Below, one piece after another: positions 6,212 to 12,664 of a stretch of DNA of 12,664 nt. How positions within the stretch are numbered: position 1 is the stretch's first letter; the number at the start of each line of letters is the position of its first letter. The notes beneath the pieces were generated by a model that was given only the letters and a program-made list of their open reading frames with translations, made no database searches and was not told the DNA's origin. The translations under genes were made by a program, and so were the position numbers. The stretch is taken from assembly GCA_937129505.1 (NCBI GenBank), contig CAKZNJ010000123.1, forward strand, positions 1 through 12,664. Direction: 5' to 3'. Origin of the DNA: an uncultured Anaerolineae bacterium (GTDB lineage: Bacteria > Chloroflexota > Anaerolineae > Anaerolineales > UBA4823).

Positions 6212-8146
6212 TCAGAACGAACTATGGGCTTTGTCGGATGAATTTTGCTTTTCTGCGGTAACTTGCTTTTCCATCTCCAAGATAGCACGGGCAACCTCTT
6301 CGATAGCAACGCGTTGTTTGCGGTAAAGATCCGCTTCGGATAAGGCGAGGCGTTTGGCGACTTCGCGCACGCTTTTGCCCTCCATAAACTTCATCTCCAA
6401 TATATTATACAATATCCATTCGGCTGTAAAGCGCCTTTCTCCTTCGGGTCGCACCTGATCGATGGCGCGGCGCAGGATCGCACGCAGTGCGTTGGTGGGA
6501 TTGTCACCGTGTTCGTTGAGAGCTTGTTGCACAACTTGTAACCTGATCAGAGGATTACGGGAGAGGCGCGGTCCACCCCAGTAGTGGGTGAGGGCTTCCT
6601 TAACCCATCGCGCCATACTCTCGGCTGGCATGGCGGAGTTAATCACCTCAGTGGGGGTGAGAGGCGCACCAGAGTCATAGCGGGCTAGGGCGCGCAAGCG
6701 TTGTAACCATTCCATTTGTGGGGATAGGGCTTCGAGAGAAGAGAAGACTTGACTCTGCAAATAGCGATCTTCTAAGACCAAAGCAGCTCGTTGAGAGAGC
6801 AAACGAAGAGCTTGAGCTTGCTCAGAATCCAGGTGTTCATTCAGCGGGCGTTTCGTCCCCATTAAGCCTAACAACTGCACTTCTGCCGCGTTTTGAGTAT
6901 AGAGAGGAAAAAGCCAAAACCCCCCCCACTCGAAGTAAGAATTGTCATGGTTAACCTTGGTTTGGGTCAGGATATAACTGGTTAAGTCTTCTTTCTCGAG
7001 GTAGGAAATATCGCCGATCGTTACCAATGTTTCCAACCCACTTGGCGCTAAGGTGACGATAAAAGCCTGATTGGTTTGCAAACGATCGCAAACAGCGGCG
7101 AGGATAGCTTCCAGCAATTGACGGATGTCACCGCTGGTGAAGAGGCGTTCTTCGATCGCCTGTAGGCGTTCGATGTCTTTGCGATCGTTCCCAATTAGAA
7201 GGAGCCGCTCCCAAAGAGGTGCCGTCAATGTGATGAGGTGCTGGAGAAGCAGTAAGGTTCCAACCATCAAAAAGGGGACAGCCGCATTGTAAGGCATCCC
7301 AAAGCGTTCCCCGGCGCGGCGAGCGATAGTTGTCACCGCTAAGACGGTCGAGGCGGTCACCGGTCCACGCAAAATCCATTTTGCCAATCGCCTTTTGACC
7401 ACCCGGTCGGGCCAAGGAACCCCGAAAAAGGCGACAGCATAAGCCATCAGGATCAGCAGAAATGAGACGATTACGTTGCTGATTGCGGCGGTGGACCAGA
7501 AAATAAAGGCATGTTGGCGGGCAAATTCTGAACCGAAGAGCAAATAGGGAAAAGAGCCAAGCGTGGGCGCCAGAGAACCGATTAGCAAGTACCCCATCCG
7601 CCGCCTGCTGGTTGTTGTCACGGTGCGCCGGTAGGCGCGGACGAGGTTCACCCAAGCAATGGCGCTCAGTAGGAGGTAATAAACCGTGAAGATGGTTGTC
7701 AGCCAGGTTCGCTGTAAGTGCGGAGCTGGTCTCCCTCCGCTCACCAAATGCCCTACCAGCAGGGAGAAGGGAAGGGTGAGCAGAAATCCAAAGGAGACTA
7801 GATAGGATAGTCGCACGGCAAGTCTGCGCCGCCCGCGCGAAGGTCTGCCAGTGGTGGTCAAGACAGCGTCAGAAAAGTGCAAATAAGCTGCTGGTAGAAA
7901 AGTGATTCCGATCCATTCCATGCGCAACCACATTTCACGGATGGCATTGGTCGCCGCAACACTGCTAAGGGCATCCCCCACCGAAACGATGACCACACAG
8001 GCCAAGATCGTGGCGAACGAACGAGTTACGCGGTCGCGTAAATTAAACGAGAGGGCATAGATTAGTAAGGAAAATGCTGTGATGGCAATTCCCGCAGTGA
8101 GGAGCTGATTTAGGGTGCGGAGAATGCCAGTGATCGAATCTGCCAT
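6212..8146 (-). CDS. Polytopic membrane sensor with GAF-like domain and C-terminal helix-turn-helix
   Basis: 644 residues from ATG 8146. Residues 1-310 are membrane-embedded: about nine hydrophobic segments (13-34, 45-64, 75-95, 112-135, 149-171, 185-204, 214-241, 262-277, 288-309), the first seven resembling the N-terminal 7TM module of some histidine kinases. Residues 330-465 look like a GAF-type sensor domain, flanked by helices. There is no HisKA H-box and no ATPase N/G boxes, so it is not a kinase. Residues 575-625 form a sigma-region-4-like HTH (EGKSVREVAKRLALSEADLYRK). This suggests a membrane-tethered one-component transcription regulator, but DNA binding is inferred. The start is set by an AGAAGG SD at 8155-8160; the longer in-frame ATG at 8233 would overlap the acetyltransferase. 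A run of eight G (6920-6927) lies in the coding strand. Confidence 0.8.
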   Translation of the reverse strand: MADSITGILRTLNQLLTAGIAITAFSLLIYALSFNLRDRVTRSFATILACVVIVSVGDALSSVAATNAIREMWLRMEWIGITFLPAAYLHFSDAVLTTTGRPSRGRRRLAVRLSYLVSFGFLLTLPFSLLVGHLVSGGRPAPHLQRTWLTTIFTVYYLLLSAIAWVNLVRAYRRTVTTTSRRRMGYLLIGSLAPTLGSFPYLLFGSEFARQHAFIFWSTAAISNVIVSFLLILMAYAVAFFGVPWPDRVVKRRLAKWILRGPVTASTVLAVTTIARRAGERFGMPYNAAVPFLMVGTLLLLQHLITLTAPLWERLLLIGNDRKDIERLQAIEERLFTSGDIRQLLEAILAAVCDRLQTNQAFIVTLAPSGLETLVTIGDISYLEKEDLTSYILTQTKVNHDNSYFEWGGFWLFPLYTQNAAEVQLLGLMGTKRPLNEHLDSEQAQALRLLSQRAALVLEDRYLQSQVFSSLEALSPQMEWLQRLRALARYDSGAPLTPTEVINSAMPAESMARWVKEALTHYWGGPRLSRNPLIRLQVVQQALNEHGDNPTNALRAILRRAIDQVRPEGERRFTAEWILYNILEMKFMEGKSVREVAKRLALSEADLYRKQRVAIEEVARAILEMEKQVTAEKQNSSDKAHSSF

Positions 8147-8163
8147 CTTCAGTACCTTCTGGA

Positions 8164-8706
8164 TTAATGGATGGTCTTTGCAAAAAACAAAGCCACATCC
8201 CCATTGGGGTAATAGGCTTCCTGAAAACCACAAAAATCAAAACCGAATTTTTTTGCCATCTGGATCGCGGGATCATTGCGGGATTGAATCTCGAGCAGAA
8301 TGCGTTGCTGTTCCTTCTGGCTTCCCCACTCCTCCGCTGCAAAGAGTAATGCTCTGCCGATGCCTTGACGGCGCATGGTTCGTTGTACAATAAGATCGCT
8401 AATCCATACTGTATGAGGGGATTTTTGCAATGAAAAGGCGATATAGCCGACGATTTGTTCTTGCTGGGTTGCAACGAGGATAGCGTCGCAATAACCCCAT
8501 TGGTCTAATAGCTGTTGCCGATTGCGCGGATAATCGACGCGGGTGGGGCGAGGTAGGCGTACCCGGCGGAGGACTACGGTTTGGGTTTCGTCTTCTTCTG
8601 TCTCGATGTCAATTTGGCGGACATATAACGTTGTGTAGTCCCTTTCAAGGGCAAGCAGTTGTTCCAGATCGGAGACATGAGAAGGACGGATTTCAATCTT
8701 TGGCAT
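8164..8706 (-). CDS. GNAT family N-acetyltransferase
   Basis: 180-residue acetyl-CoA-dependent acetyltransferase. Conserved motif A is RRQGIGRA (112-119), preceded by the strand WISDLIV (101-107); motif B region NDPAIQMAKKFGF (144-156) is also clear. The C-terminal segment (AYYPNGDVALFFAK) resembles streptothricin-acetyltransferase-like and related GNATs, but the substrate (small molecule, peptide or protein N-terminus) cannot be inferred. The start is ATG 8706, 11 bases after the upstream TAG and before the GNAT fold begins. The longer frame to 8904 would overlap the Ig-like protein and adds 66 unrelated residues. The SD is weak (AGAGAAAG), consistent with reinitiation from the upstream gene. 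Its stop is 17 bases before the membrane regulator start. Confidence 0.87.
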   Translation of the reverse strand: MPKIEIRPSHVSDLEQLLALERDYTTLYVRQIDIETEEDETQTVVLRRVRLPRPTRVDYPRNRQQLLDQWGYCDAILVATQQEQIVGYIAFSLQKSPHTVWISDLIVQRTMRRQGIGRALLFAAEEWGSQKEQQRILLEIQSRNDPAIQMAKKFGFDFCGFQEAYYPNGDVALFFAKTIH

Positions 8707-8717
8707 CGGCACTTTCT

Positions 8718-9443
8718 CTAAGGTTGAGGGGTTTCTGTGTTGGATGAGACACTGATTTGAATCATGCAAGGCGTAGCGGCGACCCCTTGATTGTCCACAA
8801 CAACCAAACGAAGTTGGTAAATCGATGGAGCGAGAAGAGCGGTATTCCAAGTTCCAAGCAGTCCATCGGGTTGGAGCTGATTGCCCGCTAGGATGGTCAG
8901 CCAATCTTGTTCGTCCGCCCGGCGCATTTCGAGTTTATAAAAGCCGAAGTTAGGTGTATTTGCTGAACCGCTGATTTCAACAATTCCTCTGACTTCTGTG
9001 CCGTTTTGAGGGGAGGAGATGTTAATTTGACCTGGGACGCATAGACTTTCCTCTGAAGGGCTCATAGCAGCAGCTGCTAGCGGAGTTTCAGGTGGTTCAA
9101 GCGCAGTCTGATCCGATTGTGCCTCTTCGGGGAGGGAGATGGTTGTGGTAGGAGTAGCAAGGATATTCAAAGTAGGAGTAAAAAGGGGAATGGCAGCCGG
9201 CATGGTCGGCAGGATGAAGGAAGTGAGCGTGAATTCGGCAACAATTAAAGCCAAGATAAAGATCAACATGCTTGCGGCTTGATTCAGCCGTCCTTGGGCG
9301 TTTTCACGCTCGAGGCCAAAAACCGCTCCGCGCAGTTCTTGCCACGCCAAAAAGAATTTTCGTAAATAAAAGATACCCACTAATCCCAGAATGAGATAAA
9401 TCCATATTTCAAAGGTGCGAAAAAAGCGTAAGGCCTCTAACAT
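8718..9443 (-). CDS. Membrane-anchored protein with extracytoplasmic Ig-like domain
   Basis: 241-residue protein, no family recognised. Two hydrophobic helices (about 11-29 and 56-79) are joined by a charged loop (ELRGAVFGLERENAQGR), so the loop is probably cytoplasmic. A Thr/Pro/Ala-rich linker (80-130) follows, then a beta-rich domain (about 138-233; INISSPQNGTEVRGIVEISGSA...YQLRLVVVDNQG) typical of bacterial Ig-like or fibronectin-like repeats on exported proteins. Cys135 and Cys226 flank the domain and could form a disulfide. A role at the cell surface is likely; binding partner is unknown. The ATG at 9443 has no clear SD. It lies 63 bases after the phosphorylase stop and is probably co-transcribed with it. 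Confidence 0.75.
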   Translation of the reverse strand: MLEALRFFRTFEIWIYLILGLVGIFYLRKFFLAWQELRGAVFGLERENAQGRLNQAASMLIFILALIVAEFTLTSFILPTMPAAIPLFTPTLNILATPTTTISLPEEAQSDQTALEPPETPLAAAAMSPSEESLCVPGQINISSPQNGTEVRGIVEISGSANTPNFGFYKLEMRRADEQDWLTILAGNQLQPDGLLGTWNTALLAPSIYQLRLVVVDNQGVAATPCMIQISVSSNTETPQP

Positions 9444-9506
9444 TTTCTTTGATAGTTATGCATGGCTTTACGATGATCGTCCTTTCAGTGCGTTAAGCAA
9501 AATCCT

Positions 9507-10355
9507 CTAAGGCTGATCGGCTAGCCGTCGCAACACCCCGCGCAGGATTTGAATTAGGTTGGGGACGATCATCCGACCCGCTTGAAGCACTTCTTCGTGG
9601 GTAGTGATGGTGTTCCCATCCAAATTGGCTTTGTTGCTGATGCCAGAGATGCCCAAAACACGCATTCCGCCGTGCCGGGCGGCGGTAACTTCCGGCACGG
9701 TGGACATCCCAACCGCGTCGGCACCGATTTGGCGCAAAAAACGTAAATCGGCAGGGGTCTCAAAAGAAGGGCCAGCCAGACAGATATAGATACCTTCGCG
9801 CAGGAGAATGTGGCTCTCAGCGGCTGCTTGGCGGGCAAATTCACAGAGCTGCCGATCGTAGGCTTGGCTCATATCGGGAAAGCGCGGCCCGAGCTCATCG
9901 ATATTTGCCCCTCGTAAGGGGCTTAGCCCCGCCATGCCGATTAAGTTTAGATGATCGGTGATCAACATCAAATCGCCGGGTTCGAATTCGGGGTGAACTG
10001 CGCCGGCTGCGTTGGTGACGATCAGGGTCTGGATTCCTAAACGTTTCATCACCCTGACCGGGAAGACCACTTGCGCCATGCTATACCCTTCGTAATAGTG
10101 AACGCGGCCCTGGGAAATGGCTACCTTCTGCCCTTCAAACTCTCCGACCACAAGACGTCCCTTGTGGCCTTCAACAGTCGATTGCGGCCAGTTAGGGATT
10201 TCGTTGAATGGGATTGCTACCGAGTTGGGGATTAATTCGGCAATTTCTCCTAAACCTGAGCCTAAAATGACGCCGACCGTTGGCTGAAATGGCAGGCGAC
10301 CGCGCAGATAATTGGCTGCTTCATCGATTTGTTCAAGGCTAATCCACTCGCTCAT
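9507..10355 (-). CDS. punA: Purine nucleoside phosphorylase (trimeric, PNP class)
   Basis: 282-residue cytosolic enzyme that cleaves purine (deoxy)nucleosides with phosphate to the base and (deoxy)ribose-1-phosphate in purine salvage. Signature parts: GSGLG (32-36) at the phosphate site, His64, GRVHYYEGY (83-91), NAAGA (115-119), GPSFETPAD (195-203, base-binding Glu199), Met217 and SNKA (240-243) with Asn241, which matches the Asn that favours 6-oxopurines (inosine/guanosine) in the trimeric class. Length fits the family. ATG 10355 is chosen because it has an SD-like AAAGG (10363-10367) and the family fold starts soon after it. The longer in-frame ATG at 10430 would add 25 unlike residues. 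A 15-codon ORF ends two bases upstream, which may couple translation. Confidence 0.92.
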   Translation of the reverse strand: MSEWISLEQIDEAANYLRGRLPFQPTVGVILGSGLGEIAELIPNSVAIPFNEIPNWPQSTVEGHKGRLVVGEFEGQKVAISQGRVHYYEGYSMAQVVFPVRVMKRLGIQTLIVTNAAGAVHPEFEPGDLMLITDHLNLIGMAGLSPLRGANIDELGPRFPDMSQAYDRQLCEFARQAAAESHILLREGIYICLAGPSFETPADLRFLRQIGADAVGMSTVPEVTAARHGGMRVLGISGISNKANLDGNTITTHEEVLQAGRMIVPNLIQILRGVLRRLADQP

Positions 10356-10357
10356 CC

Positions 10358-10405
10358 TCAGTCCTTTTGCATCCAAGATCGTTTGTGTGGGGTATATCCC
10401 GCCAT
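10358..10405 (-). CDS. Possible 15-codon leader ORF upstream of the phosphorylase
   Basis: ATG 10405 to TGA 10358 encodes MAGYTPHKRSWMQKD. A strong AAGGAGGAG (10417-10425) lies 11 bases upstream, which is longer than ideal. The stop is two bases before the phosphorylase ATG, and the phosphorylase SD sits inside the last codons. This geometry fits translational coupling or attenuation, but the ORF is very short and may be chance. No runs of regulatory codons are present. Confidence 0.35.
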   Translation of the reverse strand: MAGYTPHKRSWMQKD

Positions 10406-10501
10406 GAATGGGATTACTCCTCCTTGCCATTGAAAACCAAGGTGTGGGAAAGAGTTCCCTTTCCTACCTACGCCCTTTACCCCACCCAACTCGCCTTGAT
10501 G

Positions 10502-10510
10502 ATTATATCA
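10502..10510 (-). promoter_or_regulatory. Extended -10 promoter for the phosphorylase operon
   Basis: On the minus strand the sequence reads TGATATAAT, an exact TGn-TATAAT. The best -35 positions are poor (AAACCT at 17 bases). A start near 10495 would give about 90 bases to the leader ORF and 140 to the phosphorylase start. Confidence 0.55.
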
Positions 10511-10532
10511 TGATGGAAAAGCTGAGGTTTAC

Positions 10533-10561
10533 TGGCACTCGCCCAGCGCCATCGTTTTTTT
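10533..10561 (+). terminator. Terminator-like hairpin plus T-run on the plus strand
   Basis: TGGCACT (10533-10539) pairs with AGCGCCA (10545-10551) with one A-C mismatch around a 5-base loop. It is followed after three bases by seven T (10555-10561). No plus-strand gene precedes it, so it may act on antisense or spurious transcripts, or be chance. It does not work as a minus-strand terminator because no T-run follows in that direction. Confidence 0.3.
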
Positions 10562-10567
10562 GCAGCC

Positions 10568-11617
10568 TTAATGGGATAGCTCTTTCAACACCTCCCAGAA
10601 AGCATTGGCGGCCACATCCACGGCGTTGTCGTCAATCCAATAATGCACAACGATTCGAAAACGGTGTGGCTCAATGGCGCCGACCTGGACACCCCGCTCT
10701 TTCAGCGCCTCGCAAACCTTTTTGGTCGTCACGGGGCAGCCTGAGTCTAATTGAGCGAAGATCATGTTGGTGGCTGGTGAACCCGGCTCAAGGATCAGGT
10801 GAGGCGCACTGTTTAATTTTTCGGCTAGACGCTTGGCGCGAGCATGGTCTTCAGCCAAGCGATCGACCATCGTTTCGAGGGCGACAATGCCTGCTGCTGC
10901 TAGCACACCAGCTTGGCGCATCCCTCCGCCGAGTTGTTTACGCACGCGCCGCACGCGCTCGATAAAAGGTTGACTTCCGCAAATCAACGAACCAACTGGC
11001 GCGCACAAGGCTTTGCTAAGACAAAAGGTGACCGAGTCAAATGGTTCAGCTAATTCTTTGGCGGAGATGCCCAGAGAAACGGCGGCGTTAAAGATGCGCG
11101 CCCCATCTAGATGGGTGAGAATGCCTTGTTCTTTGGCGAACTCAGCTACTTGCCAACAATACTCAGGCGAGAGCACTACTCCACCACAGCGATTGTGCGT
11201 ATTCTCTAAGGCAATTAAACGGGTTGGAGGTTGGTGAATGTCTTTCGGCCGGATTGCCGCATGTAAATGTTCTATGGCGATTGTTCCGTCAGGTTGATTC
11301 GGCAATTGGCAGGAATGGATTCCCCCTAAGGCGGAAATTCCGCCAGCTTCGTATAGGAAGGTATGAGCTTTATCTCCAACAATCACCTCATCCCCGCGTT
11401 GACAATGCGCCAATATGGAAGCGAGATTGCCCATTGTTCCCGAAGGGACGAACAACGCAGCTTCCTTTCCCATCATTTCGGCGGCCATCGCTTGAAGGTG
11501 ATTGACTGAGGGATCTTCGCCATACACATCATCTCCCACCTCCGCGCGCGCCATGGCTTCGCGCATCGCTGGAGTTGGTTCGGTGACGGTATCCGAACGC
11601 AAATCGATGGTTTTCAT
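10568..11617 (-). CDS. ltaE: Low-specificity L-threonine aldolase
   Basis: 349-residue cytosolic PLP enzyme of the beta-eliminating-lyase/threonine-aldolase family, splitting L-threonine or allo-threonine to glycine and acetaldehyde. The N-terminus [22 protein letters not shown] is the family signature. Other features: SGTMGN (59-64) for PLP phosphate, His85 (AHTFLYE) stacking on the cofactor ring, Asp171-Gly-Ala-Arg174 around the pyridine nitrogen, and Schiff-base Lys202 in [12 protein letters not shown]. Length is typical. ATG 11617 has a clear GGAGG SD and lies one base after the rluD stop, so the two are translationally linked; no functional tie is evident. After its stop there is no clear minus-strand terminator before the next promoter. 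Confidence 0.94.
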   Translation of the reverse strand: MKTIDLRSDTVTEPTPAMREAMARAEVGDDVYGEDPSVNHLQAMAAEMMGKEAALFVPSGTMGNLASILAHCQRGDEVIVGDKAHTFLYEAGGISALGGIHSCQLPNQPDGTIAIEHLHAAIRPKDIHQPPTRLIALENTHNRCGGVVLSPEYCWQVAEFAKEQGILTHLDGARIFNAAVSLGISAKELAEPFDSVTFCLSKALCAPVGSLICGSQPFIERVRRVRKQLGGGMRQAGVLAAAGIVALETMVDRLAEDHARAKRLAEKLNSAPHLILEPGSPATNMIFAQLDSGCPVTTKKVCEALKERGVQVGAIEPHRFRIVVHYWIDDNAVDVAANAFWEVLKELSH

Positions 11618-11618
11618 G

Positions 11619-12548
11619 TTATCCTCCAGAGTGTCTTAAGGTTTCAAGAAGGTCAACTAGCTCATTTGGCAAGGGGCTTTCGAAAGTCCTTACTTGGTTT
11701 TCTCCTGGGAGGGTGATGGACAAGCGAGAGGCATGTAAAAAGTGGCGACGAATAGGGAGCGTTGGCTTTTGTCGCCCGTATATGCGGTCTCCTACCACAG
11801 GACAACCGATGAATTGTAGATGAAGGCGAATTTGATGCGTCCGTCCTGTGAGGGGGTGTACTTCCAGAAGAGTGTGACGGGGAAAGGCTTCTAAGGTGCG
11901 ATATTCACTGATGGCTGTCCGTCCCTTTCCTTCAGGCACGATTGCCATTCTCTTACGCTCTTCTGGCGAGCGACCGATGGGCGCTTCGATCCGCCCTTTG
12001 GGGGTGGGAGGTGTTCCATCCACCAAAGCAAGATAGATTTTCTCTGCCTTGCGTAAGCGGAATTGATCCTGTAGCCAGCGGTGCGATTTCTCGTCTTTCG
12101 CCATCAAAAGGATACCTGAGGTCTCCTTATCCAGACGATGAACGACGCCGGGACGTTGTTCACCGCCTACCCCTGCAATTTGAGGCGCATGGGCGAGCAC
12201 CGCGTTGACGAGGGTGCCTGTTGCATGACCTGCAGCCGGGTGTACGACGATGCCGGCTGGTTTATCGATCACTAAAACATGTCGATCTTCATAAATGATT
12301 TTAAGGGGGATTGGCTCGGGTTGGAGGTGAGTCGGTTGGGGTGGAGGGATCGTGGCAACGATTTGGTCGCCCTTTTGCACCACCTGTCCGCCTTTTTTCG
12401 CGGCGATGCCGTTGACCAAGACAAATCCATCCTTGATCAAACCCAACCAGCGAGCGCGCGACAATTCAGGTGCTTGAGTCAACAGCACCTTATCCAATCG
12501 TTGGGGGGATGTTTCTGAGTATATAAACGAAAGCTGCCGTTCACCCAC
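11619..12548 (-). CDS. rluD: RluD/RluA-family 23S rRNA pseudouridine synthase
   Basis: 309-residue enzyme isomerising uridine to pseudouridine in RNA; by family the likely target is 23S rRNA helix 69 (U1911/1915/1917 in E. coli numbering), but RluA-family targets are hard to separate by eye. The N-terminal S4 RNA-binding domain spans about 15-65 (RLDKVLL...[18 protein letters not shown]). The catalytic motif HRLDKETSG (137-145) contains nucleophile Asp140. Later family segments include [16 protein letters not shown] and [11 protein letters not shown] 12548 is preferred because an AGAAGG lies eight bases upstream and it overlaps the lspA stop by eight bases. The alternative GTG 12575 has a poorer SD and adds nine residues. 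Confidence 0.92.
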   Translation of the reverse strand: MGERQLSFIYSETSPQRLDKVLLTQAPELSRARWLGLIKDGFVLVNGIAAKKGGQVVQKGDQIVATIPPPQPTHLQPEPIPLKIIYEDRHVLVIDKPAGIVVHPAAGHATGTLVNAVLAHAPQIAGVGGEQRPGVVHRLDKETSGILLMAKDEKSHRWLQDQFRLRKAEKIYLALVDGTPPTPKGRIEAPIGRSPEERKRMAIVPEGKGRTAISEYRTLEAFPRHTLLEVHPLTGRTHQIRLHLQFIGCPVVGDRIYGRQKPTLPIRRHFLHASRLSITLPGENQVRTFESPLPNELVDLLETLRHSGG

Positions 12549-12664
12549 TGCGAGGACCTTCTGAGGAGACCTCACTAGCGATATCTTCTAGTGAGTCGCG
12601 GGGTTGATCGGTTGGTTCGGGATGTTTTTCTTTGTCGCGCCAATCTTTAATCCAGATACCCAAT
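12541..12664 (-). CDS. lspA: C-terminal end of probable signal peptidase II (lspA), partial
   Basis: An open frame enters from the right window edge and ends at TGA 12541, giving 40 visible residues. It starts LGIWIKDWRD, then a hydrophilic acidic tail (KEKHPEPTDQ...). A hydrophobic residue stretch leading into a basic cytoplasmic tail fits the end of the last membrane helix of LspA, which cleaves prolipoprotein signal peptides. lspA directly before a rluD-family gene is a known arrangement (for example lspA-ylyB in Bacillus). With the catalytic region outside the window the call rests mainly on position, so another membrane protein is possible. It overlaps the rluD start by eight bases. Confidence 0.5.
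   Translation of the reverse strand, partial: LGIWIKDWRDKEKHPEPTDQPRDSLEDIASEVSSEGPRSG
12557..12562 (-). promoter_or_regulatory. Shine-Dalgarno favouring the rluD start at 12548
   Basis: Minus-strand AGAAGG lies eight bases before GTG 12548, inside the last codons of the upstream gene. The same AGAAGG with eight-base spacing precedes the start at 8146. Confidence 0.55.

Larger units (their letters stand above)
10356..10567. other. Gap between threonine aldolase and phosphorylase genes
   Basis: About 210 bases holding the extended -10 promoter (10502-10510), a plus-strand terminator-like hairpin (10533-10561), a small inverted repeat (GGAAAG/CTTTCC near 10448-10465) and the possible leader ORF. 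No other coding potential is seen. Confidence 0.55.

Noticed and set aside
7128..7655. 175-residue minus-strand open frame inside the membrane-HTH gene
   Set aside because: Out-of-frame shadow of a gene with clear helices and domains; no SD.
8147..8233. Longer start for the membrane-HTH protein at 8233
   Set aside because: It would overlap the acetyltransferase and has no SD; AGAAGG supports ATG 8146.
8707..8904. 66-residue extension of the acetyltransferase
   Set aside because: Overlaps the Ig-like protein gene; the GNAT fold begins right after ATG 8706.
10356..10430. Phosphorylase start at ATG 10430
   Set aside because: The strong SD lies after that ATG, and the added 25 residues do not match the family; ATG 10355 has an SD and fits length.
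10408..10965. 185-residue plus-strand open frame
   Set aside because: Mostly antisense to threonine aldolase; no SD or recognisable domain, Arg/Ser/Pro-rich as expected for a shadow frame.

Overview
The window reads like a chromosomal segment of a free-living bacterium of about 50-53% G+C. The best guess is Chloroflexota (Anaerolineae-like). Reasons are the Thr/Pro 'TPTP' linkers in exported proteins, the rich oligopeptide-type ABC ATPase complement, a lspA-rluD pair, and a many-helix membrane protein ending in a DNA-binding-like helix-turn-helix. This assignment is inference, because no rRNA or other marker gene is present.

Layout, plus strand. Positions 2-1990 hold the end of an oligopeptide/dipeptide-type ABC transporter operon: an OppD/DppD-type ATPase cut by the window edge, an OppF/DppF-type ATPase, and a 64-residue two-helix membrane protein. 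Each start has its Shine-Dalgarno (SD) site on or just before the preceding stop. A gene-free stretch (1991-2544) follows. It contains a cluster of about six degenerate, alternately oriented copies of a dispersed palindromic repeat, a small hairpin and a good extended -10 promoter. Downstream are a second, complete OppF-type ATPase (2545-3558) and, one base later, a response-regulator-like protein with a receiver domain and an unrecognised C-terminal domain (3560-4651).

Layout, minus strand. From the right edge leftwards: the C-terminal end of a probable lspA, rluD-type pseudouridine synthase, low-specificity L-threonine aldolase, a gene-free gap with a promoter and a possible 15-codon leader ORF, purine nucleoside phosphorylase, a membrane-anchored Ig-like-domain protein, a GNAT acetyltransferase, a large membrane/GAF-like/HTH regulator, a three-S1-domain RNA-binding protein, and a ComEA-like SLBB-HhH DNA-binding protein. 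Genes from the phosphorylase to comEA are separated by about 12-65 bases and could be one or two transcripts. The plus and minus blocks meet tail-to-tail and overlap by 11 bases (4641-4651) with no visible terminator.

Functionally the window mixes nutrient uptake (ABC ATPases), RNA modification and translation (RluD, S1 protein), salvage and amino-acid catabolism (phosphorylase, threonine aldolase), DNA uptake (ComEA) and sensing (receiver protein, membrane-HTH protein). No phage, IS transposase, CRISPR array, tRNA or rRNA was seen. The most unusual items are the membrane-embedded HTH regulator, the receiver protein translationally coupled to an orphan ATPase, and the repeat cluster.
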